From CAZRIP01 sp964600165 (GTDB lineage: Bacteria; Elusimicrobiota; Elusimicrobia; UBA1565; UBA9628): DNA of 28,569 bases. Numbering within the stretch: position 1 is the stretch's first letter; each line of letters starts with the position of its first letter. Below are positions 1-6,834 of this stretch, one piece after another. The position numbers were made by a program, and so were the translations under genes. The stretch is taken from contig CAZRIP010000040.1 of assembly GCA_964600165.1 (NCBI GenBank), positions 1 through 28,569 on the forward strand, read 5' to 3'. The notes under the pieces were generated by a model, which was not told the DNA's origin, searched no databases, and saw nothing but the letters and a program-made list of their open reading frames with translations.

Positions 1-529
1 CGACGAAGTGCGTGATCTTGCCTTCGGTGTCGCGCCAGATCTCGGGGCCGGTGGTCTCGTAATGCGCCCGCGGATTGTTCGGGTTCTCGTATTGGTTCGG
101 ATAGAAGGCGTTGGGAATCTCGGCCGCTAGCTTCTTGGCCACCGAATAGTAGCTTCGCGGGTCCTCGGGCTCGACGGCCGTCGGGCAGACGATGACCTCG
201 GCGCCGAGCGCTTTCAAGAGGTTGATCTTCTCGCGGCTCTGCTTGTCGGTAATCGTGAAGATGAGCTTATAGCCGCGCAGCGCGGCGACGAGCGCCAAGC
301 CGATGCCGGTGTTGCCGGACGTGCCCTCGATGATCGTGCCGCCGGGCTTGAGCAGGCCCTTCTTCTCGGCGTCGTCGATCATCGTCACGCCGATGCGGTC
401 CTTGACCGAGCCGCCGGGATTGAAGAATTCCGCCTTGACGTAGATCTTGGGCTTGAGGCCCTCCGTCATCCGGTTAAGCCGGATCAGCGGCGTGTTGCCG
501 ATCGTCTCGAGGACGTTCTCGAAGAGCAT
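1..529 (-). CDS. Cystathionine beta-synthase-like PLP enzyme (partial, 3' end outside window)
   Basis: This is the N-terminal 176 residues of a fold-type II PLP enzyme that makes cystathionine from serine and homocysteine, or cysteine from O-acetylserine. The opening TIGNTPLIRL motif, the PLP-lysine motif GGSVKDRI (K43) and the phosphate-binding loop TSGNTG are all visible. The FFNPGGSVKDR wording and the segment around EDPRSYYSVAKKLAAEIPN resemble the cystathionine beta-synthase branch more than classic CysK, but the part that could carry CBS regulatory domains lies outside the window. The ATG at 529 is preceded by a strong AAGGAGG at 534-540. The gene start lies inside the 3' end of the TPR gene, a 46-base overlap, so it is probably the last visible gene of the doxX-dnaX-recR run. 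The enzyme class is secure; the exact substrate is not. Confidence 0.85.
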   Translation of the reverse strand, partial: MLFENVLETIGNTPLIRLNRMTEGLKPKIYVKAEFFNPGGSVKDRIGVTMIDDAEKKGLLKPGGTIIEGTSGNTGIGLALVAALRGYKLIFTITDKQSREKINLLKALGAEVIVCPTAVEPEDPRSYYSVAKKLAAEIPNAFYPNQYENPNNPRAHYETTGPEIWRDTEGKITHFV

Positions 530-1752
530 GCGACCTCCTTTTTGCTTTCAGCGCCTTCGGCGCGCGGCAGCCACACGGCTTGCCGGTATTCATCCCTACG
601 GTAGCCGCGGCTCGCGCCGACAGCCGACTCAAGAGTCTTCTTCCAGCCGCGCCAGTCCAAGGGCCCGCTCGCGGGCAGACCCGCGGCGACCCGCAGCGGG
701 GCCGTCACCTCCTGCGAAAGCGCGGCGGCTTCGCGGACGGCCTCGGCGTCCCTCCCGGCGCCGGCGTGGGCCAGAGCCCGATTGACGCCCGCCCAAAACC
801 ACCCGGGCGGAGTCTTCGCCAGGTCCTCGAGCGCCTCGTCGCGCCTTCCCATAAGACGCTTGGCCTCGGCGCGCCAAAGATAAGTCTCGCCGTCGACCGG
901 ACCGTGGTCGACGACGGCGTCGAGCTCGGCAAGGGCTTCGTCGAGCCGGCCGAGCTTGACGAGGCCGCCGGCTTTCCAAGTTTGCGCGTAAGAGGAGCCG
1001 AGCGTCTCGGCTTTCGCGAGATCCTCGATCGCGGCCTCGTAGTCGCCGAGCCACAACCTGATCTCGCCGCGCCAGGCGAGGGCCTCGCCGCGCTGGAAAT
1101 CGCTCTCCGCGCAGGCCACGGCGCGAGTGAGAGCGCGGCGCGCGGCCGCCTTTCGCCCCAAGCAGAGATGTACCTCGGCCAGGCATGTATAAGCCCGCCA
1201 GTCGCGCATCCCGGCGGCGGCGGCGCCGAGCTCGAGGCGCTCCGCGGCCGGCTCCCAGTCGCCCTGGAGCGCCAAAAAGCGCCCGATCATGACGTTCATC
1301 CAGGCGTAGCGGCCGGTGAAGAGCTCCGAGCGTCCGAGCCAATGCCTGCTTCCCTCGAGGCCTCGCTCGAGAAGCCCGCGATAATACGCGACCCACGGCG
1401 CCATGGGCCCATCCTCGAGATCGCGCAACGCCTTCATGTGCGCCGCGCGGAATTTGTCGACCTCGCGACCCGGCATGGGATACCAGAAAAGCCTCATGTC
1501 GAAGCCGCACTCGCCGGCGTCGAGCAGCGCCTCGCCGGTGGCGAAAGCTTCCTCGTAAAGGCCGAGCACGGTTTGAGCTTGGAGCAGCTCTTGGCGCGCC
1601 CACGCGAGGGCCGGCGCGCGCCGCGCGAGCTCGGCGAGGCAATCGCGGCGCTCCTCCCAAAGATCCCAGCGGCGCGAGTCCTCGGCGCGCACCCGCAGCT
1701 TGTCGAGCTCGGGCTCTCCGATCGGCAGACGGGAGGTCTCGCGGTCGGTCAC
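484..1752 (-). CDS. TPR-repeat protein of unknown function
   Basis: This predicted protein has 422 residues. The start chosen is GTG at 1752, whose GTGA overlaps the recR stop; no in-frame ATG lies near the start. The sequence is a series of helical hairpins of TPR type, clearest in the C-terminal half (for example around GDYEAAIEDLAKAETLG and GRLDEALAELDAVVDHG, then YLWRAEAKRLMGRRDEALEDL). No signal peptide or membrane segment is visible, so it is probably cytoplasmic and acts as a protein-interaction scaffold. The last 15 residues are Arg/Ser-rich and are read from DNA that also encodes the start of the CBS-like gene. The link to recR is positional only, and no function is claimed. Confidence 0.75.
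   Translation of the reverse strand: MTDRETSRLPIGEPELDKLRVRAEDSRRWDLWEERRDCLAELARRAPALAWARQELLQAQTVLGLYEEAFATGEALLDAGECGFDMRLFWYPMPGREVDKFRAAHMKALRDLEDGPMAPWVAYYRGLLERGLEGSRHWLGRSELFTGRYAWMNVMIGRFLALQGDWEPAAERLELGAAAAGMRDWRAYTCLAEVHLCLGRKAAARRALTRAVACAESDFQRGEALAWRGEIRLWLGDYEAAIEDLAKAETLGSSYAQTWKAGGLVKLGRLDEALAELDAVVDHGPVDGETYLWRAEAKRLMGRRDEALEDLAKTPPGWFWAGVNRALAHAGAGRDAEAVREAAALSQEVTAPLRVAAGLPASGPLDWRGWKKTLESAVGASRGYRRDEYRQAVWLPRAEGAESKKEVACSSRTSSRRSATRR
534..540 (-). promoter_or_regulatory. Strong Shine-Dalgarno site of the CBS-like gene
   Basis: AAGGAGG on the minus strand, 4 bases before the ATG at 529. It lies inside the coding sequence of the upstream TPR gene. It is one of the few canonical ribosome binding sites in the window and fixes the start of the CBS-like gene despite the 46-base overlap. 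Confidence 0.8.
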
Positions 1753-2348
1753 GAGAAAGCGCGGCGGCCGGACATCGCCTGGGAGAGCGTCCGCTCGTCG
1801 ATATAGTCCAGGTCGCCTCCCATCGGCACGCCGTGAGCGATGCGCGTCGTCCGCACGCCGGGCAGCGCCCTCAAGAGCTGCGCCAGGTAAAGCGCCGTGG
1901 CCTCGCCCTCCGTATCCGGATCGGTGGCGAGGATGATCTCGGCCGGCGCGCTCGCGCGCTCTTTGACCCGCGCCACCAACTCCTTGATGCGTAAGGCCTC
2001 GGGACCGACGCCATCGAGCGGCGAGAGCGAGCCGTGGAGCACGTGGTAGACGCCGCGAAAAGCGCGGCTGCGTTCGATCGCGGCGACGTCCTGGGGCTCC
2101 TCGACCACGCAGATCTGGCTCTTTTCCCGGGCGGGGTCGGCGCAGATGCGGCAGACCTCGCTTTCGGTCAGATCGCAGCAGACCCGGCAAGCGCGCACGG
2201 CGGCCTTGGCCTCGCGCAGCGACGCGACCAGGTTCTCGGTCTCGAAATCGGGGGAGCGCAGCAGAAACAACGCCAGGCGCTCGGCCTGTTTGGGGCCGAT
2301 GCCCGGCAGCCTTTTGAGGCCGGCGACGAGCTTCTGGAAACTTTTCAC
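1749..2348 (-). CDS. recR: Recombination mediator protein RecR
   Basis: RecR acts with RecF/RecO to load RecA on gapped single-stranded DNA. The 199-residue length is typical. It shows an N-terminal helix-hairpin-helix region (LKRLPGIGPKQAERLA), a four-cysteine zinc finger (CRVC and CRIC around residue 60-75) and a Toprim core with ILATDPDTEGEATALYL. The start is GTG at 2348, giving a 4-base GTGA overlap with the dnaX stop; an ATG is absent. In many bacteria the small nucleoid protein gene ybaB lies between dnaX and recR, but here they are directly fused by the overlap. The identification is very secure. Confidence 0.97.
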   Translation of the reverse strand: MKSFQKLVAGLKRLPGIGPKQAERLALFLLRSPDFETENLVASLREAKAAVRACRVCCDLTESEVCRICADPAREKSQICVVEEPQDVAAIERSRAFRGVYHVLHGSLSPLDGVGPEALRIKELVARVKERASAPAEIILATDPDTEGEATALYLAQLLRALPGVRTTRIAHGVPMGGDLDYIDERTLSQAMSGRRAFS

Positions 2349-3949
2349 GGCTTTTTGAGCTTGACCTTTCCGCCGAGGATCTTCTGCGCCTTCTGCAGCG
2401 AGGACGACGCGGCCGGAGGGGCCGGCTCCTCGGCCGCGTCGTGCCAGTCGCCCTCGGGCGCCGGGCCTTCAGAAACCGAGGCGCCTTCGACGGAAATGGG
2501 GCCAGATTGGCCACTGTCGCCCAACTCCAGCTTGAGCCTGGCTTCTCTGTTGAAGATCATGGCCATTTTGGCCTCAATTAAAGCCTGGCCGCGCGCGGCC
2601 GCATCTCGATCGAACGAGCGCTTAAACGTCAGAGTCGAGACCCCGTCGAAGCGCGCCTGCTCGAGCGCCGTCGCCAACGAGGGGCGCTCCTTGCGCACTG
2701 CGGCGATCACGTCCGCCCAAGTCCCGCTTCCCGCGGCCGATTCCGCTGCCGCATCCGGCTCCATCTGGATGTTCCGCTTGGGTTGAATAGAAATCTCCGA
2801 GCCGCCCGCTATCAGCCGCTTCTCGAGCGCCTCGAGGCGCTCGACCCAAGCCGCGAGATCGCCCGCGGCCTCGAGACAGCCGAACAGGCCGAGCTCGAGG
2901 GCCAGGCGCGGCGAATCACCGAACCTCAGCTCTTCGAGGGTTTTATTGAGCCGCCTCAGCAAAAACGCCAGGCCCTCGGCCGAAGCCGCCGCTCCGGCCC
3001 GGCTCCAGGCGGGATCGACGGCGCCCGGCAGGCCTAACTTCGAGAGATAAAGGGCCTCGATCCCCTGGCGAAGATCGCGCACGAGCTGGGCCGGCTCGAC
3101 GCCTTCAGCGTAGATTTTTTGGAGCCAGGAGGCCAGCGCGCGGGCGTCGCGTCCGAGCAGCGCCTGAGCCACGCTCAGCAGCAGGTCGCGCGGCACGAAG
3201 CCGAACGTCTCGCGGACCTGATCGGCCGTGAGGGTGCCGTCGCCGACGGAATGGCATTGGTCCAGCAGGCTGACGGCGTCGCGCAGCGAGCCTTCGGCGC
3301 TGCGCGCCAAGAGCTCGAGCGCCTCGGGCTCGGCCGCGATGCCTTCGCGCTGCGCGAGGGCGTCCAGATGACCGATCAGGACGTCGACGGCGATCGGCCG
3401 GAAGCGGAACCGCTGGCAGCGCGACGCGATCGTGGCCGGGATCTTCGCCGATTCGGTTGTGGCCAAAATGAACACAACGTGGGCCGGGGGCTCTTCCAGC
3501 GTCTTGAGAAGCGCGTTGAAGGCCGGCATCGAGAGCATATGGGCCTCGTCGATGATGAAGACCTTGTAACGGTCGCGGCCCGGCGCCAGGGAGACCGTGT
3601 CGATGATGACCTCGCGCACGTTGTCGACGCCGGTGTGCGAGGCCGCGTCCATCTCGAGCACGTCGAGCGATGAGGAGGAGGCGATCTCGACGCATGAATC
3701 GCACTCGCCGCAGGGCTTGGGGCCGGCGCCTTTGGCGCAATTCAACGCCTTGGCCAGGATGCGCGCCATCGTCGTCTTGCCGACGCCGCGCGGGCCCGTG
3801 AACAGATAGGCGTGGGCGATCTTCTTGGCGCTCAGCGCGTTCTTGAGCGTGACCGACACCGCGGGCTGCCCGAGAACCTCCTCGAACCCTTGGGGACGGT
3901 ACTTGCGCGCCAGCACGACGTAAGCTTGATCCTTCGGGTGCTTTTTCAC
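2345..3949 (-). CDS. dnaX: DNA polymerase III subunit gamma/tau
   Basis: This is the clamp-loader ATPase of the replicative polymerase, 534 residues. It has the family signature LARKYRPQGFEEVLGQ, Walker A GPRGVGKTT (residues 52-60), a zinc module with cysteines 71, 80, 83 and 86, Walker B/DEAH in VFIIDEAHML (about residue 133) and the sensor segment IASRCQRFRF. The C-terminal third is low in recognisable motifs and ends in a Lys-rich tail. The start is GTG at 3949 with GGAG five bases upstream. It follows the DoxX gene by 16 bases and overlaps recR by 4. No convincing programmed frameshift site for a short gamma form is seen. Confidence 0.97.
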   Translation of the reverse strand: MKKHPKDQAYVVLARKYRPQGFEEVLGQPAVSVTLKNALSAKKIAHAYLFTGPRGVGKTTMARILAKALNCAKGAGPKPCGECDSCVEIASSSSLDVLEMDAASHTGVDNVREVIIDTVSLAPGRDRYKVFIIDEAHMLSMPAFNALLKTLEEPPAHVVFILATTESAKIPATIASRCQRFRFRPIAVDVLIGHLDALAQREGIAAEPEALELLARSAEGSLRDAVSLLDQCHSVGDGTLTADQVRETFGFVPRDLLLSVAQALLGRDARALASWLQKIYAEGVEPAQLVRDLRQGIEALYLSKLGLPGAVDPAWSRAGAAASAEGLAFLLRRLNKTLEELRFGDSPRLALELGLFGCLEAAGDLAAWVERLEALEKRLIAGGSEISIQPKRNIQMEPDAAAESAAGSGTWADVIAAVRKERPSLATALEQARFDGVSTLTFKRSFDRDAAARGQALIEAKMAMIFNREARLKLELGDSGQSGPISVEGASVSEGPAPEGDWHDAAEEPAPPAASSSLQKAQKILGGKVKLKKP

Positions 3950-3965
3950 GCGTTCTCCAACGCCG

Positions 3966-4355
3966 CTAGTACGGCCGCGAACGGCCTTCGAGGCTCAGCG
4001 CCCCCGGGCCGAAAGCCGCGACCTGGCAGAGCCCTCCGAGGATCGCGAGATTTTTAAGCAAGTGAATGCGCTGGTCCGGGGCCGAAAGAGGATGGAAGAT
4101 CCACGTCGCCGCCACCAGAAAAGCCCCCAGACCCGCCGCGCCCCAGCGCGCCTGAAAACCGAGGATCAGGGAAAGCCCGCCCAACGCCTCGACGACGGCG
4201 GCGGCCGCGCAGAAAAAAACGGCCGCCGGCATGCCGTGAGCTTCCATGTATTTGACGGTCTCGGCGAAGGCCGTCACCTTACCGAACGCCGAGGCCAGGA
4301 AGATCGCCGCGATCAGCAGCCGCCCGACGAGGGCGAAGACGTCGTCGATCTCCAT
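3966..4355 (-). CDS. DoxX-family membrane protein
   Basis: This 129-residue protein has four hydrophobic segments, beginning with VFALVGRLLIAAIFLASAFGKV. The pattern (early FLxSGxxK-like motif, then a mid-protein EALGGLSLILGF helix) is that of the DoxX/SURF4-like small inner-membrane proteins. Their biochemical role is poorly known; some take part in redox or sulfur metabolism. ATG 4355 is chosen over a TTG at 4373 because a TATTCT box ends exactly six bases before the ATG, which would make the TTG untranscribed. It heads the dnaX-recR run; the link to replication is probably only positional. Confidence 0.85.
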   Translation of the reverse strand: MEIDDVFALVGRLLIAAIFLASAFGKVTAFAETVKYMEAHGMPAAVFFCAAAAVVEALGGLSLILGFQARWGAAGLGAFLVAATWIFHPLSAPDQRIHLLKNLAILGGLCQVAAFGPGALSLEGRSRPY

Positions 4356-4361
4356 CGCGCC

Positions 4362-4367
4362 AGAATA
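4362..4367 (-). promoter_or_regulatory. -10 box TATTCT of the doxX-dnaX-recR run, leaderless type
   Basis: On the minus strand TATTCT is followed by six bases (GGCGCG) and the ATG at 4355. Transcription starting about seven bases after the box would begin at or next to the A of the ATG. No Shine-Dalgarno sequence is present. A good -35 hexamer is not obvious. Confidence 0.55.
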
Positions 4368-4406
4368 CCACAATTGGACGAGAGTGCGCCAGCTTCAAAA
4401 ATCCCG

Positions 4407-4412
4407 TATACT
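4407..4412 (+). promoter_or_regulatory. -10 box TATACT of the exported-protein cassette
   Basis: TATACT followed by eight bases (TTCCACGC) and the ATG at 4421, with no Shine-Dalgarno sequence between. Expected transcription start falls within two bases of the ATG. The 65-base gap between the two divergent genes (4356-4420) holds this box and the doxX box. No other element is recognised. Confidence 0.55.
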
Positions 4413-4420
4413 TTCCACGC

Positions 4421-5077
4421 ATGCCGAACGCTTGGCCGCCGGCGCTCGCGCTTTTGGCGCTTTGCGCCACCGCCCGCGCCGCCGCCCTGGATTCTCCGCA
4501 TCTCTGGCAGGAGCGCTACTTTTGGGACGCGCTGATGACCGCGCGCGACCGCCTCGCGCGCGCGCAAAGCGACCCCGAGATGATCCCGGTGCTCAAGTCG
4601 ATCGCCAATCAAGTCGCCCAGCAGGTCGCCAACCTCCAGCAGATCGACAGCTACGTCAAGGCCCAGCAGGACAACCTGCGCTACGCTTTCGGGCAGCAAG
4701 ACCCCGCCTCCAGCCTCGCGACGATCGGGGCCAATATCGACACGCTCGCCAAGGGCGCCGATCAGATCCGCGGCAACTTGTTTTTCCTGACCGCGCGCTG
4801 CCGCATCGCTTCATCCCAGGCGCTGCCCGATCCAGAGATGTATCAGGCGACGCTGCTGATCCTGGGCCAAGTCCAGCAGCTGCAGCTGCAGCTCAACGCG
4901 CTCTACGTCGACGCGACGGCCGCGCGCGCGCTCGCCGCCGACCCCGTCAACGACTGGGCGGCCGACAAGCACTTCCGGGACCGCGTCGATACGCTCATGC
5001 GCGCCGTGGTCCGGGTCCAGGACTCCGTCTTCGCGGTCTATAACTCAGGCTATGAACTGGCGATGCGCTGCAAGTAG
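4421..5077 (+). CDS. Exported alpha-helical protein of unknown function
   Basis: This predicted protein has 218 residues. An N-terminal signal peptide is visible (hydrophobic ALALLALCATARAAA, cleavage near residue 20-22). The mature part looks almost wholly helical, with Gln-rich heptad-like stretches (NQVAQQVANLQQI and LGQVQQLQLQLNAL), suggesting a coiled-coil or helical bundle in the periplasm. Two cysteines, one in TARCR and one at the penultimate position, could form a disulfide. I do not recognise a family. It is the first gene of a three-gene run of exported proteins, and its last 26 bases overlap the phosphoesterase gene. Confidence 0.7.
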   Translation: MPNAWPPALALLALCATARAAALDSPHLWQERYFWDALMTARDRLARAQSDPEMIPVLKSIANQVAQQVANLQQIDSYVKAQQDNLRYAFGQQDPASSLATIGANIDTLAKGADQIRGNLFFLTARCRIASSQALPDPEMYQATLLILGQVQQLQLQLNALYVDATAARALAADPVNDWAADKHFRDRVDTLMRAVVRVQDSVFAVYNSGYELAMRCK

Positions 5078-6125
5078 CGCGGCGGCGCTTTTCGCCGCCT
5101 TGAGCGCGTCGGCCGCCACGCTGACGCGGGGGCCCTATCTCGTCGACGCCTCGAGCGTCTCGGCGAAGGTCTGCTGGCGCGAGGACTCCGGCGACGATTA
5201 TTGCCGGCCGGTCGAAAGCGTCCCCGCCGGCGCGGCGTTTCAGTACGAGCTGCCCGGCTTTAAGAGCGCCTGGACCGGCAGGACCCTGCCGCCGTTTTGG
5301 GACCCGACCCGCTTCGCGGTCACCGGAGAGGCCGGCGACGGCTCTCTCGCGCAACGGCGCGTCGCGCGAATCCTGGCCGCCGCGGACGTCCAGTTCGTCT
5401 TGATGACCGGAGACGTCGCCTATCCCGGCGGCGCCGAAACGGATTACGACGCGGGGTATTTCAAGCCCTACGCGAAGCTTCTTTCCTCCACGTGCTTTTT
5501 TCCGGCGCCGGGCGGCCGCGACTACGGCGACGCCTGGCTCGCGTCGTCGGGCCGGCGCCGCGTCGGCGAGGGTTATCGGCGCGTGTTCCGGCGGCCGATG
5601 TATTATTCCTTCGACGCGGGGCCGGTCCACGTGGCCTCCATCGACGACAATCAAGCCTCCCGCGTCGGCGGCGCCGAGCCGATCGGGCCCGGCAGCGCCC
5701 AGCTCGCCTGGCTCGAAAATGACCTCGCGGCCTCCGCCGCACCATGGAAGATCGTCTTGATGCATGTGCCGCTCTACTCGGCGGGAGGTCGGCGCGGCGG
5801 CAACGAGTGGTTGAGGAAGACCCTGCAGCCCGTCTTCGAGAAAAACGGCGTATCGCTCGTCTTCGCCGGGGACGAGCCCCTCTATCAAAGGAGCAAGCCG
5901 ATCAACGGCGTCACCTACATCACCGCCGGCGCGGGCGGCGCCGGCCTCAAGCCGGCGCGCGACGCCGCAAGCTGGCTCGCTCGAGAGATCTCCGCCAACG
6001 GCGCGATCATCGTCGACGCTTCGGCCGTGGCGCTGCAGGTCGTGCTCTACGACGACGACGGCAAGCCGCGCGACAGCGTCGCTTTAGCCAAGCCCGGCGC
6101 GCCGCAGCCGGACGGCGCGCCGTGA
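5052..6125 (+). CDS. Exported calcineurin-like phosphoesterase homologue, probably without metal centre
   Basis: This 357-residue protein has a signal peptide (cleavage near residue 22). The fold follows purple-acid-phosphatase-like metallophosphoesterases: a beta-sandwich-like N-terminal part, then blocks corresponding to GDxG, GDxxY, GNHD, H and GHxH. Two blocks remain: D121 in TGDVAYPGG and H238 in LMHVPLYS. Three are altered: GExG (E93 for Asp), GGRD (G155-R156 for Asn-His) and GDEP (D274 and P276 for the two His). In known relatives these residues bind the two metals and protonate the leaving group, so catalysis by the usual mechanism is doubtful. It may act as a binding protein. The start at 5052 overlaps the previous gene; its end shares GTGA with the hydrolase. 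Confidence 0.85.
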   Translation: MNWRCAASSAAALFAALSASAATLTRGPYLVDASSVSAKVCWREDSGDDYCRPVESVPAGAAFQYELPGFKSAWTGRTLPPFWDPTRFAVTGEAGDGSLAQRRVARILAAADVQFVLMTGDVAYPGGAETDYDAGYFKPYAKLLSSTCFFPAPGGRDYGDAWLASSGRRRVGEGYRRVFRRPMYYSFDAGPVHVASIDDNQASRVGGAEPIGPGSAQLAWLENDLAASAAPWKIVLMHVPLYSAGGRRGGNEWLRKTLQPVFEKNGVSLVFAGDEPLYQRSKPINGVTYITAGAGGAGLKPARDAASWLAREISANGAIIVDASAVALQVVLYDDDGKPRDSVALAKPGAPQPDGAP

Positions 6126-6805
6126 TCGCCGTTTTTCTGCCGCTTGCCCTCGCGCTCGCCGCCGCGCCCGCGCCCGAGCCGGCGCGTTTTCCCGCCGCCG
6201 GCGGTTGGACGATCGCGGCCTCGTATCGTCCGCCCGACGGCAAGCGCGGCCGCGTCGTCTNNNNNNNNNNCGTGCACGGCGTGGGGGCGGGCAAGGGCGA
6301 ATGGGACCCGCTCGCTCAAGAGCTCTGGAAGCGCGGCATCGGCACGCTCGCGATCGACCTGCGCGGGCACGGCGAGAGCGCCGCGCGCGCCGAGCAGTGG
6401 CGCGATTTCGACATGACGGGAGAATGGCCTCGCTGCGAGGGAGACTTGGAGGCCGCGCTGGCTTTTCTCAAGAAGCGCGGGGTTTCCGCCTCGCGCGTCG
6501 GCGCGGTCGGCGGCTCGATCGGCGCCAATCTCGTCTCGCAGCTGGCCGCGAGGCATCCGGAGCTCCGGTTCGCCGCTCTGCTGTCGCCGGGCGCCGACTA
6601 TCGCGGCGTGTCGCCCGCGAGCCTCAAGGGCCGGCGCGTCCTCGTCGCCGCGAGCCCCGGCGACGCGTACGCGTATCAAACGGCGCGCGCCCTCGAGTCG
6701 AGGGACAAGGCGAGATTCCTGGAAGCCGGCGCGGGCCACGGCGCGCAACTCCTGCGCGATCCGGATTTCCTGAAGGCGCTCGTCGACTGGATCGTCGCGA
6801 AGTAA
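6122..6805 (+). CDS. Exported alpha/beta hydrolase (contains assembly gap)
   Basis: This protein has 227 residues including the gap. The start is GTG at 6122, overlapping the previous stop as GTGA. A short signal peptide (FLPLALALAAAPAPEP) precedes an alpha/beta-hydrolase fold: oxyanion-region VHGVGAGKG, IDLRGHGES, nucleophile elbow GGSIGAN with the catalytic Ser, then candidate Asp in SPGDAY and His in GAGHGAQ. The family includes esterases, lipases and peptidases, and the substrate cannot be told. Ten Ns at 6261-6270 fall just before the VHG motif; the reading frame is the same on both sides, so the gap length is plausible. It is the last gene of the exported cassette and converges on the desaturase gene. 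Confidence 0.85.
   Translation: MIAVFLPLALALAAAPAPEPARFPAAGGWTIAASYRPPDGKRGRVVXXXXVHGVGAGKGEWDPLAQELWKRGIGTLAIDLRGHGESAARAEQWRDFDMTGEWPRCEGDLEAALAFLKKRGVSASRVGAVGGSIGANLVSQLAARHPELRFAALLSPGADYRGVSPASLKGRRVLVAASPGDAYAYQTARALESRDKARFLEAGAGHGAQLLRDPDFLKALVDWIVAK
6261..6270. other. Assembly gap (10 N)
   Basis: Ten undetermined bases inside the alpha/beta hydrolase gene. Reading through them keeps the frame, and the strand expected before the HG motif is about the right length. The true size could still differ by multiples of three. Confidence 0.98.
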
Positions 6806-6809
6806 ATCG

Positions 6810-6831
6810 CCGTCCGCCGCGCGGCGGATGG
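6810..6831. terminator. Palindromic hairpin between convergent genes, possible two-way terminator
   Basis: A 22-base inverted repeat with its centre at 6820/6821 pairs fully apart from one G-U. It sits in the 29-base gap between the hydrolase stop (6805) and the desaturase stop (6835), exactly where a shared terminator would be. There is no real U-tract on either side, only three to four A or T, so intrinsic termination is uncertain. Confidence 0.45.
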
Positions 6832-6834
6832 AAA

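Noticed and set aside
3115..3120. A6 run in dnaX as a possible programmed frameshift site.
   Set aside because: It falls near codon 277, inside the conserved clamp-loader part. There is no classic A-AAA-AAG heptamer or evident stimulatory hairpin.
4356..4373. TTG start for DoxX at 4373, adding six residues.
   Set aside because: It would overlap the TATTCT box, and the added residues do not resemble the family's N-terminus.
6261..6270. The N run as a possible sign of a disrupted gene or inserted element.
   Set aside because: The frame and fold continue across it. It is most simply an assembly gap.
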